Shown here: positions 34,503 through 43,913 of the stretch, piece after piece
How positions within the stretch are numbered: position 1 is the stretch's first letter
How the letters are laid out: each line of letters opens with the position of its first letter
Origin: CAWDMN01 sp963803155
GTDB taxonomy: Bacteria; Acidobacteriota; Terriglobia; Versatilivoradales; Versatilivoraceae
DNA length: 64,000 nt
NCBI GenBank assembly: GCA_963803155.1
Contig: CAWDMN010000034.1
Coordinates: 194,987-258,986 of the forward strand
Direction of reading: 5' to 3'
The notes under the pieces: generated by a model
What the model was told of the DNA's origin: nothing
The model's input: the letters and a program-made list of their open reading frames with translations, nothing else
Database searches by the model: none
Program-made: the position numbers and the translations under genes

Positions 34503-35411
34503 CTACTGCGGAGTCTGAGTTGGTTTTTCAGCCTGGTCGTAAAATTTATTCTGCAGTTCCAGCACTTTGGTGTCTCTCTTGACTTCGCCGATCATCTGGG
34601 CCAATTGGGCGGAGGTACTGTCCAAAATCAGCTCTCCCAGTTCGCGGCTGGCCGTGCTGCCATCACCCGCATAATGATTGGGGTATCGGGCGTACCACCA
34701 AATTCCGGTATAGGCATTGTGCAATTCGGAAAGGCGGTTTTGGTCTGCTCCGGATTGAGTCTTGGCTTGATCCAAATGAACCAGTTCCGGACGATGGCTG
34801 AGCATGGTGGCAGTTTCATTTTCATCCGCATGTCCGCCGAAGTCAGTTTTCCTCAATTTTTTGATTTTTTCCGCAACCATGGGATCGGGAGAAGGTTGAA
34901 AGAGATATACCGCATAGTCTTTCCTGGCGGCCAATTGAGCCTGGCCGAAGTATTGCAGAAAACTGGTGTTTCCCCCATGGCCATTGACTAGAATGATCTT
35001 CTTAATGCCGTTGCGAGCCAATTCGTCGCAAGTCTCTTGGAGAAATTGCCACATGAGCGGCTGACTGTAAGCTATCGTGCCAGGTTGATGTTTAGCTTCG
35101 AAGATCTGGCCGACGTAATAAGGAGGAAAAACCAAAGTGTATTCCTTGGCAGCCGCTCGCAGAGCGACTTCACGGGAGTCTATCATGTCCGTCCCGAGCG
35201 GGAGGTGAGGACCGTGCTTCTCCAAAATGCCCAGGGCAATCATGCAGGTACCCCCGGATTTTTCGATCGCTTTCAAAAAATCCACGGCCGTCAACTCTTC
35301 ATACCGGATTGACAGTTTATTTCCCGTGGTGTTGCTTTGGGCGAACATTCCGACCGTCATCAAGATCAGCCCTAAACCCGGCAGCAGCCCTTGGATCCAT
35401 CGTGTCTCCAT
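34503..35411 (-). CDS. Exported creatininase-family amidohydrolase
   Basis: A 302-residue protein. ATG 35411 is chosen because GGAGGGG lies just before it. A signal peptide follows (METRWIQGLLPGLGLILM...). The creatininase fold motifs are present: GILEKHGPHLPLGTDMIDS (metal ligands Glu, His, Asp), LVNGHGGNTSF (His) and FGGHADENETATMLSHRPEL (Glu). These bind two divalent metals and cut amide bonds of creatinine or of related cyclic or formyl amides. The presence of a signal peptide is unusual for characterised cytoplasmic creatininases and is common in exported relatives of soil bacteria. The substrate is unknown. Neighbours are the ThuA gene downstream and divergent aconitase. Confidence 0.83.
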   Translation of the reverse strand: METRWIQGLLPGLGLILMTVGMFAQSNTTGNKLSIRYEELTAVDFLKAIEKSGGTCMIALGILEKHGPHLPLGTDMIDSREVALRAAAKEYTLVFPPYYVGQIFEAKHQPGTIAYSQPLMWQFLQETCDELARNGIKKIILVNGHGGNTSFLQYFGQAQLAARKDYAVYLFQPSPDPMVAEKIKKLRKTDFGGHADENETATMLSHRPELVHLDQAKTQSGADQNRLSELHNAYTGIWWYARYPNHYAGDGSTASRELGELILDSTSAQLAQMIGEVKRDTKVLELQNKFYDQAEKPTQTPQ

Positions 35412-35684
35412 TTGCCCCTCCATGATTTTGTGTGGAACAACCCTATTTTAAAAACTTGCGGATATCATAAACCTAAATGGAGGGTATGATAAACTGAAAT
35501 AGCAATGGCGAGCTTTTGGGGATGAGGTCCGCCTAAAGTTCTTACATTTCAATCTTCGCAACTGCTCAGCGCCGCCGTGTGGCGGCCACCCTGCCAAAAG
35601 CCCACGGCTTCCGCCTAAAGCGGACTCACGGTGGCTGCCATTCACGCGAGGATCTGAGCAGTCACCAACTTTCATGGAGTGATC

Positions 35685-38393
35685 ATGCCGCACAATTTGT
35701 TCAATACTCTGCAGAAATTTTCCTGGGGAACTTCACAAAAAGGATCTTTCTACTCTCTCCCGCAATTGGAAAAAGAAGGCTTAGGGCCAGTCTCGCGCCT
35801 TCCCTTCAGCTTGCGCATCGTGCTGGAGTCAATTTTGCGTAATTACGATGGGATCAGGATTCGTGAAAAAGACGTCCTGAACCTAGTCCGATGGCAGCCC
35901 GCGGCAGTCCGGACGGAAGAAATTCCCTTTATCGTCTCCCGCATTCTCTTGCAGGACTTCACGGGCGTTCCTTTGCTCGTGGATCTGGCTGCCATGCGCG
36001 CGGCGGTTGGGCGGATGGGAAAAAGTCCCCAGCTCATCGAACCGTTAGTGCCGGTGGACCTGGTCATCGATCACTCCGTGCAGGTTGATTTTGCCGGTCG
36101 TCCTGATGCCCTGGCGCTCAACATGGAGTGGGAATTTAGACGAAATCATCAGCGATATCAATTCCTCAAGTGGGGCATGCAAGCTTTTGAGACCTTCCGG
36201 GTAGTGCCGCCCGGGATCGGAATTGTGCATCAAGTGAATCTGGAATATCTGGCACGGGTGGTCGGCGGACGGGAGGGAATATTCTTCCCCGACACGTTGG
36301 TGGGTACGGATTCGCACACCACCATGATTAATGGACTGGGGATAGTGGCTTGGGGAGTGGGCGGGATCGAAGCCGAGGCGGGAATGTTGGGCCAACCGGT
36401 TTATTTTCTGACACCCGACGTCGTGGGGGTGCACCTCAGCGGCAGCCTGCCGGAAGGAGTTACGGCTACCGATGTGGTGCTGCACTGCACGGAGATGTTG
36501 CGTAAAGCCAAAGTAGTGGGGAAATTTGTCGAATATTTTGGCGAAGGAGCCGCCTCTTTGCCGGCCACGGATCGGGCCACCATAGCCAACATGGCGCCTG
36601 AATACGGCGCCACCATGGGCTTTTTCCCCGTGGATGAGGAGACTTGTTCCTACTTGAAAGCCACTGGCAGAACGGAAGAACAGATCCAGCTGGTGAAATC
36701 TTACTTTGAATCCCAGGGGATGTTCGGCATTCCGCGGGCAGGGGAAGTGGATTACAGCGCTGTCTTGGAATTGGACCTGAGCACGATAACGCCGAGTCTG
36801 GCCGGACCCAAAAGGCCGCAAGACCGTGTGGAACTCTCCGGAGTTGGAAAACGTTTTTTTGATTTGTTCCAGAAACCTCTGTCGGAGGGAGGTTACAACA
36901 AGAATGCAGATGAATTCTCCCGCCGAATTCCCATCTCAACCAGCGGCAATCCCGCGGAAGGAGCCACCGGCCTGGGCCATGGGGATGTATTGATTGCCGC
37001 GATCACCTCATGTACTAACACTTCCAACCCCAGCGTGATGCTGGCGGCCGGATTGTTGGCCAAAAAAGCGGTAGAAAGGGGATTGCGAAAAAAGTCTTTC
37101 GTGAAAGCTTCACTGGGGCCCGGATCTCGCGTTGTGACCCAGTACCTGCGGAAAGCTGGTTTGCAGCCTTATCTGGATGAATTGGGCTTTCATCTGGTGG
37201 GATATGGCTGCACCACTTGCATTGGCAATTCAGGCCCTCTGGACCCCGAGATTGAGAATGTAGTAGTTCAACAGGACTTGGTGGCTGCCAGTGTTTTAAG
37301 CGGCAATCGGAATTTTGAGGCGCGCGTTCACCAGAACATCAAGGCTAATTTTTTGGCCAGCCCTCCTCTGGTGGTGGCTTTTGCCCTGGCTGGCACAGTC
37401 AATATTGACCTTACCACGCAGCCTCTTGCCGCGGACCCCGAGAATGGGCCGGTCTTTCTGCGCGACATTTGGCCATCGCTGGAGGAAATCCGCGATCTTC
37501 TCAAGGTAGCTGCCGAACCCGAGGATTATCGCTCTCTCTACCGTTCTTTTGCGGATCAGAATCCGCTCTGGAATCGAATCCCCAGTCCGTCCGGAGATCT
37601 ATATGCATGGGATCCGGAATCGACTTACATTCAGGATCCCCCCTTTTTCGCGGCGTTTGGCATGGCGGCTGAATCGATCAAAAACATCGTTGGAGCCAGG
37701 TCGCTCGCCATATTTGGAGATTCCGTCACGACGGATCACATCAGTCCCGCGGGTGCGATTAAAAAGAATTCTCCGGCGGGGCAATATTTGCTGGAGAAAG
37801 GAGTTGTAGCGGAAGAATTCAATAGCTATGGTTCTCGGCGGGGGAATGACCGCATCATGACCCGCGGCACTTTCGCCAATGTCCGGATCAAGAACCTGAT
37901 GTTGCCTGGTGAGGAAGGAGGTATCACCCTTTATCAGCCGGGGGGAGAGCGGTTAAGCATCTATGAGGCTGCCATGAAATACCAGGAGGCGCAGGTCCCC
38001 CTAATGGTGTTTGCCGGTCAGGAATATGGAACGGGGAGTTCTCGCGATTGGGCGGCCAAAGGCACACGATTGTTGGGCGTTCGGGCCGTGATAGCCCAGA
38101 GTTTTGAGCGCATCCATCGGAGCAATCTGGTTGGCATGGGAGTTTTGCCCTGTCAATTCAAGGAAGGAGTAAACGCCCAGTCCTTGAAATTGGAGGGTTC
38201 TGAAGTATTCGATCTGTCAGGGCTCGGGGTCTCTCTTCAGCCACAACAAGATGTCACATTGATCATCCATCGCAAGACGGGAGAAAAAGAAAAAGTCCCG
38301 TTGACTTTGCGGATCGACACTCCGATTGAAGTGGAATACTACCGCAACGGCGGAATCTTGCCATATGTCTTACGCCAGTTGTTGGGGAATTGA
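35685..38393 (+). CDS. acnA: Aconitate hydratase A
   Basis: A 902-residue TCA-cycle enzyme interconverting citrate and isocitrate on a [4Fe-4S] cluster. I start at ATG 35685 behind GGAG. Motifs in order: LVGTDSHTTMINGLGIVAWG (substrate site), ITSCTNTSNPSVMLAAGLLA (first cluster Cys), GYGCTTCIGNSG (the other two Cys), GDSVTTDHISPAGAI and FNSYGSRRGND (swivel domain), and VFAGQEYGTGSSRDWAAKG (Arg/Ser active-site residues). Length and motif order match AcnA rather than AcnB. It stands alone, convergent with the glycogen phosphorylase gene. Confidence 0.95.
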   Translation: MPHNLFNTLQKFSWGTSQKGSFYSLPQLEKEGLGPVSRLPFSLRIVLESILRNYDGIRIREKDVLNLVRWQPAAVRTEEIPFIVSRILLQDFTGVPLLVDLAAMRAAVGRMGKSPQLIEPLVPVDLVIDHSVQVDFAGRPDALALNMEWEFRRNHQRYQFLKWGMQAFETFRVVPPGIGIVHQVNLEYLARVVGGREGIFFPDTLVGTDSHTTMINGLGIVAWGVGGIEAEAGMLGQPVYFLTPDVVGVHLSGSLPEGVTATDVVLHCTEMLRKAKVVGKFVEYFGEGAASLPATDRATIANMAPEYGATMGFFPVDEETCSYLKATGRTEEQIQLVKSYFESQGMFGIPRAGEVDYSAVLELDLSTITPSLAGPKRPQDRVELSGVGKRFFDLFQKPLSEGGYNKNADEFSRRIPISTSGNPAEGATGLGHGDVLIAAITSCTNTSNPSVMLAAGLLAKKAVERGLRKKSFVKASLGPGSRVVTQYLRKAGLQPYLDELGFHLVGYGCTTCIGNSGPLDPEIENVVVQQDLVAASVLSGNRNFEARVHQNIKANFLASPPLVVAFALAGTVNIDLTTQPLAADPENGPVFLRDIWPSLEEIRDLLKVAAEPEDYRSLYRSFADQNPLWNRIPSPSGDLYAWDPESTYIQDPPFFAAFGMAAESIKNIVGARSLAIFGDSVTTDHISPAGAIKKNSPAGQYLLEKGVVAEEFNSYGSRRGNDRIMTRGTFANVRIKNLMLPGEEGGITLYQPGGERLSIYEAAMKYQEAQVPLMVFAGQEYGTGSSRDWAAKGTRLLGVRAVIAQSFERIHRSNLVGMGVLPCQFKEGVNAQSLKLEGSEVFDLSGLGVSLQPQQDVTLIIHRKTGEKEKVPLTLRIDTPIEVEYYRNGGILPYVLRQLLGN

Positions 38394-38400
38394 AGGGCCG

Positions 38401-38428
38401 GGGACCGCATCATGGCGTGAGCGGTCCC
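38401..38428. terminator. Stem-loop between convergent acnA and glgP
   Basis: GGGACCGC and GCGGTCCC form a perfect 8-bp stem with a 12-nt loop, 7 bp after the acnA stop. It could end transcription from both sides, although no T tract is present. Confidence 0.5.
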
Positions 38429-38482
38429 GCTGAAAACACTCGGAGCAATGCGGGCAAACCTCAAAAATGAACGATGGAAATT

Positions 38483-41053
38483 CTATACTCCTCCATCGGT
38501 CTCCCAGGTTATCAAGGGAAGTTCAAAGGGGATCAAAGCATCTTCATGGAAAGGCAGGACTCGTATGGAAAATCCCAGAAGTCCACTTTCCCGGCAGGGG
38601 ATTTCGCCGCGATAAAGATAGATTCCAGCTCCCAGGCTGTTTTCCAGCTTCATTTTGATGGTCTTCCCCGAACTGAGACGCAGTCCGGGATCCAGCAGTC
38701 CATAATAGATTTCAACGGACACTTCCTCGGGCAAAATTTCCTTCAAGCTTACCCGAGTAGTAATCTGAATGGCATGGCCCACCTTCACGGTTTCGGTGGC
38801 GGTAGATTCCACCTGGTCTATGCGAATCTGTTCCCAATCTCTCCAAATTTTGGAACGCCATTGCACCAGGTTGCAGGCCCGCCGGGAATTGTCTTCGGTG
38901 AGACGCTGATAACGGGTGGCAGCCGGCAAATAGAAACGTTCCGCATATTCAGCGACCATGCGATTCGTGTTGAAGATCGGGCAGAGTTTCTTCATGGAGC
39001 TTTTCATTTTGCTGGTCCAGCCGCGGGAGACTCCATCGATGGAGCGATCATAGTAGAGCGGCACGACATCGTTTTCCAACAGCGTATAGAGAGCGTTGCT
39101 TTCCACTCGGTCTTGATACTCAAAATCGGAATAATCCTCGCCGGACCCGATGGCCCACCCTACCTCGGACTCATATCCTTCATCCCACCAACCGTCCAGG
39201 ATCGAGAGGTTCAAGCCACCGTTGGCCAGCACCTTCATCCCACTTGTTCCACTGGCCTCCAGCGGACGGCGCGGCGTGTTCAGCCAGATGTCGACCCCTT
39301 GGACCAGGTACCGGGCAATCGTGATGTCGTAATCTTCCAAAAAGACCACGCGGCGCCGTATTTCTTCGTCTTGGGCAAAGTGGACGATTTGACGGATGAA
39401 CTCCTTTCCGGCGTCATCGCGGGGATGAGCTTTTCCGGCAAAAAGGATCTGCACTGGCTTTTTGGGATTGGTGAGGATTTCCTTCAAGCGCGGCATATTC
39501 CTCAGTAGCAGAGTGGCGCGTTTATAGGTGGCGAATCTTCGGGCGAAGCCAATGGTAAAGTGCTCTGAATTCAAGATGCTTCTTGCCGTAGCCAGTTCCG
39601 TTTCCGAGGTCCCGCGCCTTTTCAACTGGCTCACCAGCCGACGGCGAGCGAAAGCAATCAAGCGCTCCTTGCGCCTTTCGTGAGTTCGCCAAAGCTCCTC
39701 GTCAGGAATCTCTTCAATCCGATTCCATACATCGGTGTTGGAGGGATCTTCCTGCCAGCGGGGCCCCAGATACCGGTCCAGCAAATCCGACATTTCCTGG
39801 GAAATCCAGGAAGGTATGTGTACTCCATTGGTGACGTAACCAAAGGGGATCTCATCGTCCGGGAAGTTGGACCAAACCCGCTTGGCCATTTGGCGGGTGA
39901 CTTTGCCATGCAGCCGGCTGACGCCGTTGGCGAAAGAACTATGTTTGCTGGCCAGCACGGCCATGTTGAAAGGTTCGTTGCCGTCTGACGGGACATAACG
40001 GCCAAAACCGATCAGATGTTCAAACTTGAGTCCAAGATTCGACGCATACTCATTGAAATACTTGTGCACCAGCCAGGGCTCAAAGAGGTCAAATCCGGCG
40101 GGAACCGGAGTATGCGTGGTGAAGACATTTCCGGCGCTGGTGGCCTGGCGAGATTCCCGATAGCCCAATCCACCCTTGAGCATATATTGACGGGCCCGCT
40201 CCAATGACAGGAAAGCGGAATGGCCTTCGTTCATATGACAGACTGTAGGATAGATGCCCATGGCGGCAAGCGCCCTGATCCCTCCAATTCCCAGGATGAT
40301 CTCCTGCTGAATGCGCATTTCCCGGTCCCCGCCATACAGCGCATCCGTGATGTCCCGATCCGTGGGGGCATTCTCGGGGATATTCGTATCCAGGAGAAAG
40401 AGCGGCACACGGCCAACATCGGCTCGCCAAACTTTGGCATAAATTTTGCGGCCGGGAAAATCGACGTTGACGAGCAAGAATTGTTCTTCGCTATCGTAAA
40501 CCGGACGGATGGGCAAATTATAAAAATCGTTTTGCGGATAAATCTCCTGCTGCCAGCCATCCACATTTAAATACTGCCGGAAATATCCCTGCTGATAGAG
40601 CAAGCCTACTCCGACCAGGGGAAGTCCCAGATCGCTGGTCGATTTCAGATGATCGCCAGCTAAGAGGCCCAGGCCGCCCGCATAAATGGGCAGACACTCG
40701 GTAATCCCAAACTCAGCAGAAAAATAGGCGATAGTAATCCCGTGATACTCCGGGAATTTCCTGGCAAACCAGCCGGGAGTGTTCATGTATTCGATGAAGT
40801 TTCGATAGACACGATCCAAGTGAGCCAGGAAAGCTTCATCACGGGCAGCTTCCTCCAGACGATCTTGAGGAATCAGACCAAGCATCAGGACGGGATTGTG
40901 CCCCGTGCTTTCCCAAAGATCCCGATCCAGCCGACGGAACAAATTCAGAGTCTCATGGTGCCATGACCAACGCAGATTATAGACCAGTTGAGTCAGGCAT
41001 TCGATTCGCGCTGGGAAGCTGGGAATGACGTGAAATGAGTGAACCTTGGGCAT
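38483..41053 (-). CDS. glgP: Alpha-glucan (glycogen) phosphorylase, GT35, with DUF3417
   Basis: An 856-residue enzyme of the shorter bacterial/archaeal phosphorylase type, beginning with the DUF3417 domain (LTQLVYNLRWSWHHETLNLF). The catalytic part contains IAYFSAEFGITECLPIYAGG, GLLAGDHLKSTSDLGLPLVG and HMNEGHSAFLSLERAR. The PLP site follows (EASGTSGMKVLANGGLNLSI, where the Lys forms the Schiff base), then LDGWWDEGY. It releases glucose-1-phosphate from glycogen or maltodextrin in the cytoplasm. Unlike the E. coli type it belongs to the group in which allosteric sites are absent. A clear AGGAGAGAG site precedes the ATG. The gene is convergent with acnA. Confidence 0.93.
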   Translation of the reverse strand: MPKVHSFHVIPSFPARIECLTQLVYNLRWSWHHETLNLFRRLDRDLWESTGHNPVLMLGLIPQDRLEEAARDEAFLAHLDRVYRNFIEYMNTPGWFARKFPEYHGITIAYFSAEFGITECLPIYAGGLGLLAGDHLKSTSDLGLPLVGVGLLYQQGYFRQYLNVDGWQQEIYPQNDFYNLPIRPVYDSEEQFLLVNVDFPGRKIYAKVWRADVGRVPLFLLDTNIPENAPTDRDITDALYGGDREMRIQQEIILGIGGIRALAAMGIYPTVCHMNEGHSAFLSLERARQYMLKGGLGYRESRQATSAGNVFTTHTPVPAGFDLFEPWLVHKYFNEYASNLGLKFEHLIGFGRYVPSDGNEPFNMAVLASKHSSFANGVSRLHGKVTRQMAKRVWSNFPDDEIPFGYVTNGVHIPSWISQEMSDLLDRYLGPRWQEDPSNTDVWNRIEEIPDEELWRTHERRKERLIAFARRRLVSQLKRRGTSETELATARSILNSEHFTIGFARRFATYKRATLLLRNMPRLKEILTNPKKPVQILFAGKAHPRDDAGKEFIRQIVHFAQDEEIRRRVVFLEDYDITIARYLVQGVDIWLNTPRRPLEASGTSGMKVLANGGLNLSILDGWWDEGYESEVGWAIGSGEDYSDFEYQDRVESNALYTLLENDVVPLYYDRSIDGVSRGWTSKMKSSMKKLCPIFNTNRMVAEYAERFYLPAATRYQRLTEDNSRRACNLVQWRSKIWRDWEQIRIDQVESTATETVKVGHAIQITTRVSLKEILPEEVSVEIYYGLLDPGLRLSSGKTIKMKLENSLGAGIYLYRGEIPCRESGLLGFSIRVLPFHEDALIPFELPLITWETDGGV

Positions 41054-41354
41054 GAATCTCTCTCCTCACTAAAAAAAAGTTCTACTAAAATCACGCGATA
41101 AGGCCATGACCGTCAAAGTAGCCCCATTATACACGGAATGAGATGGGGTGCTCTTCCAAAAAAAATCGTTTGTTCGGATAACAACCATTTTCGATTAGTC
41201 GGGGTGAGTTGCGCTCTTGGCAATTCAATACCAGGGCTCACAAGAGGAGACATCTGAACCGTCATCAACAATTAGAGTCCCCCCTTTGAACCGTTGAAAA
41301 AATTCTACTGAATTCCACGGAGTGAAGGTAGACTGCTTTTTTAAGGAGGCATGA
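41054..41354. other. Divergent gap between glgP and the methyltransferase gene
   Basis: It should hold both promoters. On the minus strand TATAAT (41126-41131) is present without a well-spaced -35. No gene or repeat is seen. Confidence 0.35.
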
Positions 41355-42089
41355 TTGCCAATCGAGAAGAAAATAACCGGGGGACGGATAGCTGTCTCAA
41401 AACTTAACTGCCGTAATAATGCCATGATCAGTGATGATTTTTTATCTGCAACAAATTCCTTCGGCTCTGTTGGTTCGTTTGTCCAGCCCCAAGATGGATA
41501 CCGTTTTACTCAGGATACAGTTGCTTTGGCGAATTTTATCCGGATTTATCCTCATGAGACTCTATTGGATCTCTGTGCCGGGGTAGCAGCCATCCCCGTT
41601 CTAGTTTGGCGTCGGTGTCCCTTTGCTTATGGCATGGCGGTGGAGATTTTGGAGGAACCCGTCCGCCTGGCCCGGCAAAATCTTCAGTCCGCTAGTCTGG
41701 CGGAACATGTCCAAATCATACAAGAGGACGTCTGCCAACTCACCCTCCAACATTTCCGCCAGTTTTTTCATGGTAGATTCTGCTCGGGTTTTGATGTCGT
41801 TTCGGCTAATCCGCCGTTCCATAAGCGCCAAAGCGGGAGATTGAATCCCAATATGGATAAGGCCATCGCCCGGCACGAATTGCTCGTCACTCTTCCAGAA
41901 CTCATCCACACCGCACACGGTTGTCTGAAACCAGGGGGCCGTTTTTGCTTGGTTCACCGCGCGGACCGTCGGCGGGATATCCGGGCTGCTCTGGCCGCCC
42001 ATCAAATGAAAGTGGTGCGAGAGGAATTCCCAGAAGACGGCCGCCAACGGGTAAAGCTGATATTGCTGGAATCCGCGAAGTCAGCTTAA
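41355..42089 (+). CDS. TrmN6-like adenine-N6 methyltransferase
   Basis: A 244-residue SAM-dependent methyltransferase. Family features are VQPQDGYRFTQDTVALANFI near residue 45, the SAM loop LLDLCAGVAAIPVL, the catalytic NPPF motif within DVVSANPPFHKRQSGRLNPN, and the following MDKAIARHE. These match the tRNA1(Val) A37 N6-methyltransferase group (YfiC/TrmN6). The target base is inferred from the family. The most probable start is a TTG five bases after a strong AAGGAGG. ATG 41424, closer to where the family usually begins, has no ribosome-binding site. An ATG in another frame overlaps this site and opens an 18-codon ORF. Confidence 0.8.
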   Translation: MPIEKKITGGRIAVSKLNCRNNAMISDDFLSATNSFGSVGSFVQPQDGYRFTQDTVALANFIRIYPHETLLDLCAGVAAIPVLVWRRCPFAYGMAVEILEEPVRLARQNLQSASLAEHVQIIQEDVCQLTLQHFRQFFHGRFCSGFDVVSANPPFHKRQSGRLNPNMDKAIARHELLVTLPELIHTAHGCLKPGGRFCLVHRADRRRDIRAALAAHQMKVVREEFPEDGRQRVKLILLESAKSA

Positions 42090-42465
42090 TTCATTCGATC
42101 GCCATTGCTGGTGGATTCAATCAATATGAGAGAAAGATACTCCACTCTGAAAATACGCCTCCATTGGGATCGGAAGGGACAGGCCTCCGGTGCTGTTTTT
42201 TTCTGCGATGTAGTCAAAATTGGCGGATATAAATTTCTAGAAATTCCTATCTATAAAAGGATTCCAATGAGAGTCCAATCGCCACACGGATTATCTTCCT
42301 ACTGTGCGAAATTTTCTTGTCTGCAAAAGCTCATGAAAACAGGATAATCCGGCGTGAGAAGACAGAACGGACGGCTTTCCACAAAGACCTCTGGCGGTGG
42401 TATTCAGCGTTAATTGATCCACTGTTGGAATAAACCTTTCAATTGTGCTTTTGGAGGTGACTATC
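42090..42465. other. Intergenic region upstream of ThuA gene
   Basis: An 80-codon frame here has no recognisable product. The only clear element is TTGGAGGTGA at 42451-42460, the ribosome-binding site of the next gene. Confidence 0.4.
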
Positions 42466-43248
42466 ATGATGAAAAAACCAATTTTGCTGTTCTCAATCCT
42501 TGGGTTGATCGCCATGATGATGTTTGTTACCACAAATACGAGCTTTGGGCAGAACAAAGTGCCACGATTCAAGGCTCTTGTGATGACGGAAATTGGCGGG
42601 CAGCACGGTCCATTTGTCAATGCCGCGAAAGTGTGGCTTGAAAAGTTGGCTGTGGATAAAGGATTCACCATTGACTACATTGAAAATACAGACAAGATCA
42701 ATGATACTTTTTTAGCGGACCATCAAGTATTTATCCAACTGAATTTTCCTCCTTATGCCTGGAATGCCACCGCAATGACCGCTTTTGAAAAGTACATCAT
42801 GGAGGGCAAAGGTGGAGGATGGGTCGGCTTTCATCATGCTTCGTTACTCGGCGATTTTGACGGATATAAAATGTGGCCTTGGTTTTCGACCTTTATGGGT
42901 GGCATCAAATTCAGCAACTACATTGCGGAACTTGCCACCGGCACGGTCGTTGTCGAGGATAAGAATCATCCGGCCCTGAAGGGTGTGCCTGTGTCGTTTC
43001 AGGTCACAAAGGATGAATGGTACACCTATGATAAGAGCCCTCGCCCCAAGGTGCATGTATTGGCGAGAGTAGATGAATCGAGCTATGAATCAAAAATCAA
43101 GATGGGCGACCATCCGGTGGTCTGGACCAATGACCATTATAAAGCGAGGAACATTTACATATTTATGGGTCACCATCCAGATTTATTCAAGAACAACGCT
43201 TTTACGACGTTGGTTCGCAACTCTATTTTTTGGGCGGCTAAGCAATGA
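42466..43248 (+). CDS. Secreted ThuA-domain protein
   Basis: A 260-residue protein with a strong GGAGGTGA site and a signal peptide (MMKKPILLFSILGLIAMMMF, cleavage near TSFG). It is a single ThuA/GATase1-like domain: RFKALVMTEIGGQHGPFVNA at the front, HQVFIQLNFPPYAWNATAMT, then GKGGGWVGFHHASLLGDF, HPALKGVPVSFQVTKDEWYT and YIFMGHHPDLFKNNAF. The His residues in FHHAS and MGHHPD are the conserved positions of the family. It begins a run of secreted carbohydrate-related genes on the plus strand (GH30, beta-helix/SMP-30, GH26). A role in sugar handling in the periplasm is inferred. Confidence 0.82.
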   Translation: MMKKPILLFSILGLIAMMMFVTTNTSFGQNKVPRFKALVMTEIGGQHGPFVNAAKVWLEKLAVDKGFTIDYIENTDKINDTFLADHQVFIQLNFPPYAWNATAMTAFEKYIMEGKGGGWVGFHHASLLGDFDGYKMWPWFSTFMGGIKFSNYIAELATGTVVVEDKNHPALKGVPVSFQVTKDEWYTYDKSPRPKVHVLARVDESSYESKIKMGDHPVVWTNDHYKARNIYIFMGHHPDLFKNNAFTTLVRNSIFWAAKQ

Positions 43249-43913
43249 GGGCATGAATGGAAGGTCTGGCCCCATCAACTTCGTGATTTTCTCCAGGCCG
43301 CCTTTCACGGAAAAGAATGAGAGAAGTTGCTCCTCTGAGCAGCGAAATCAGAATAGCTGATAGAGCCAGATGTACGATTTCCAAATCATACATAAATGAT
43401 TCTTCTGCTGATTCCAAGGAGCGTTCAAGCTGAGACTAATGCATCCACAATTAAGGTGTGAAGTGCATACTCATCGCACCTGCCCCCGCTCGCACTTCGA
43501 CAAGCTCAGTACGAGCGGGGATTGGAGTGCCGCTCATCCTGAGCTTGTCGAAGGATGAGCGAAATCAGTGGATGGACTCCTTGTTGTTCATCGCAGTAGT
43601 GAACTCATCATGAAAGCTCATTGGAAAGAGAAGGAGCGTCAAGTTTTAGAGGGATTCACATTCCCCCCCCAGTCGCTGAGTTTTGCCCACGGAATTTTGA
43701 CGCAGGGGAGTGAAGGCAAAAAGCGCTTGGTCAGGCTGAAAGTGCGCCACAGAGCGAAACTCCAGCCAAGGGGCCTTGCAATGGGTGTTAAATAATTGTG
43801 GGTAAAACTCAGCCCCGGTCGAAGGAAACGGCAGAAGACTAGGGGGAAACATCCATGTGCGGCCAAAAGCTATTGACCTCATTTCGGAGGCCAACAAATT
43901 TGAAGGAGCAGAC
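43249..43913. other. Intergenic region with inverted repeat
   Basis: About 660 bp without a supported gene. A 75-codon frame around 43568-43795 has no domain. It contains the inverted repeat at 43495-43553. AAGGAG at 43903-43908 belongs to the GH30 gene. Confidence 0.5.
43495..43553. repeat. Inverted repeat CTTCGACAAGCTCAG
   Basis: CTTCGACAAGCTCAG (43495-43509) is exactly inverted at 43539-43553 with a 29-bp loop containing GAGCGGGGATTGGAGTGCCG. I recall this arm sequence as a dispersed repeat in unrelated bacterial genomes. Only one copy lies in the window. Confidence 0.75.

Noticed and set aside
38474..39508. 344-codon plus-strand frame
   Set aside because: Antisense to the 3' part of glycogen phosphorylase, which has full family motifs.
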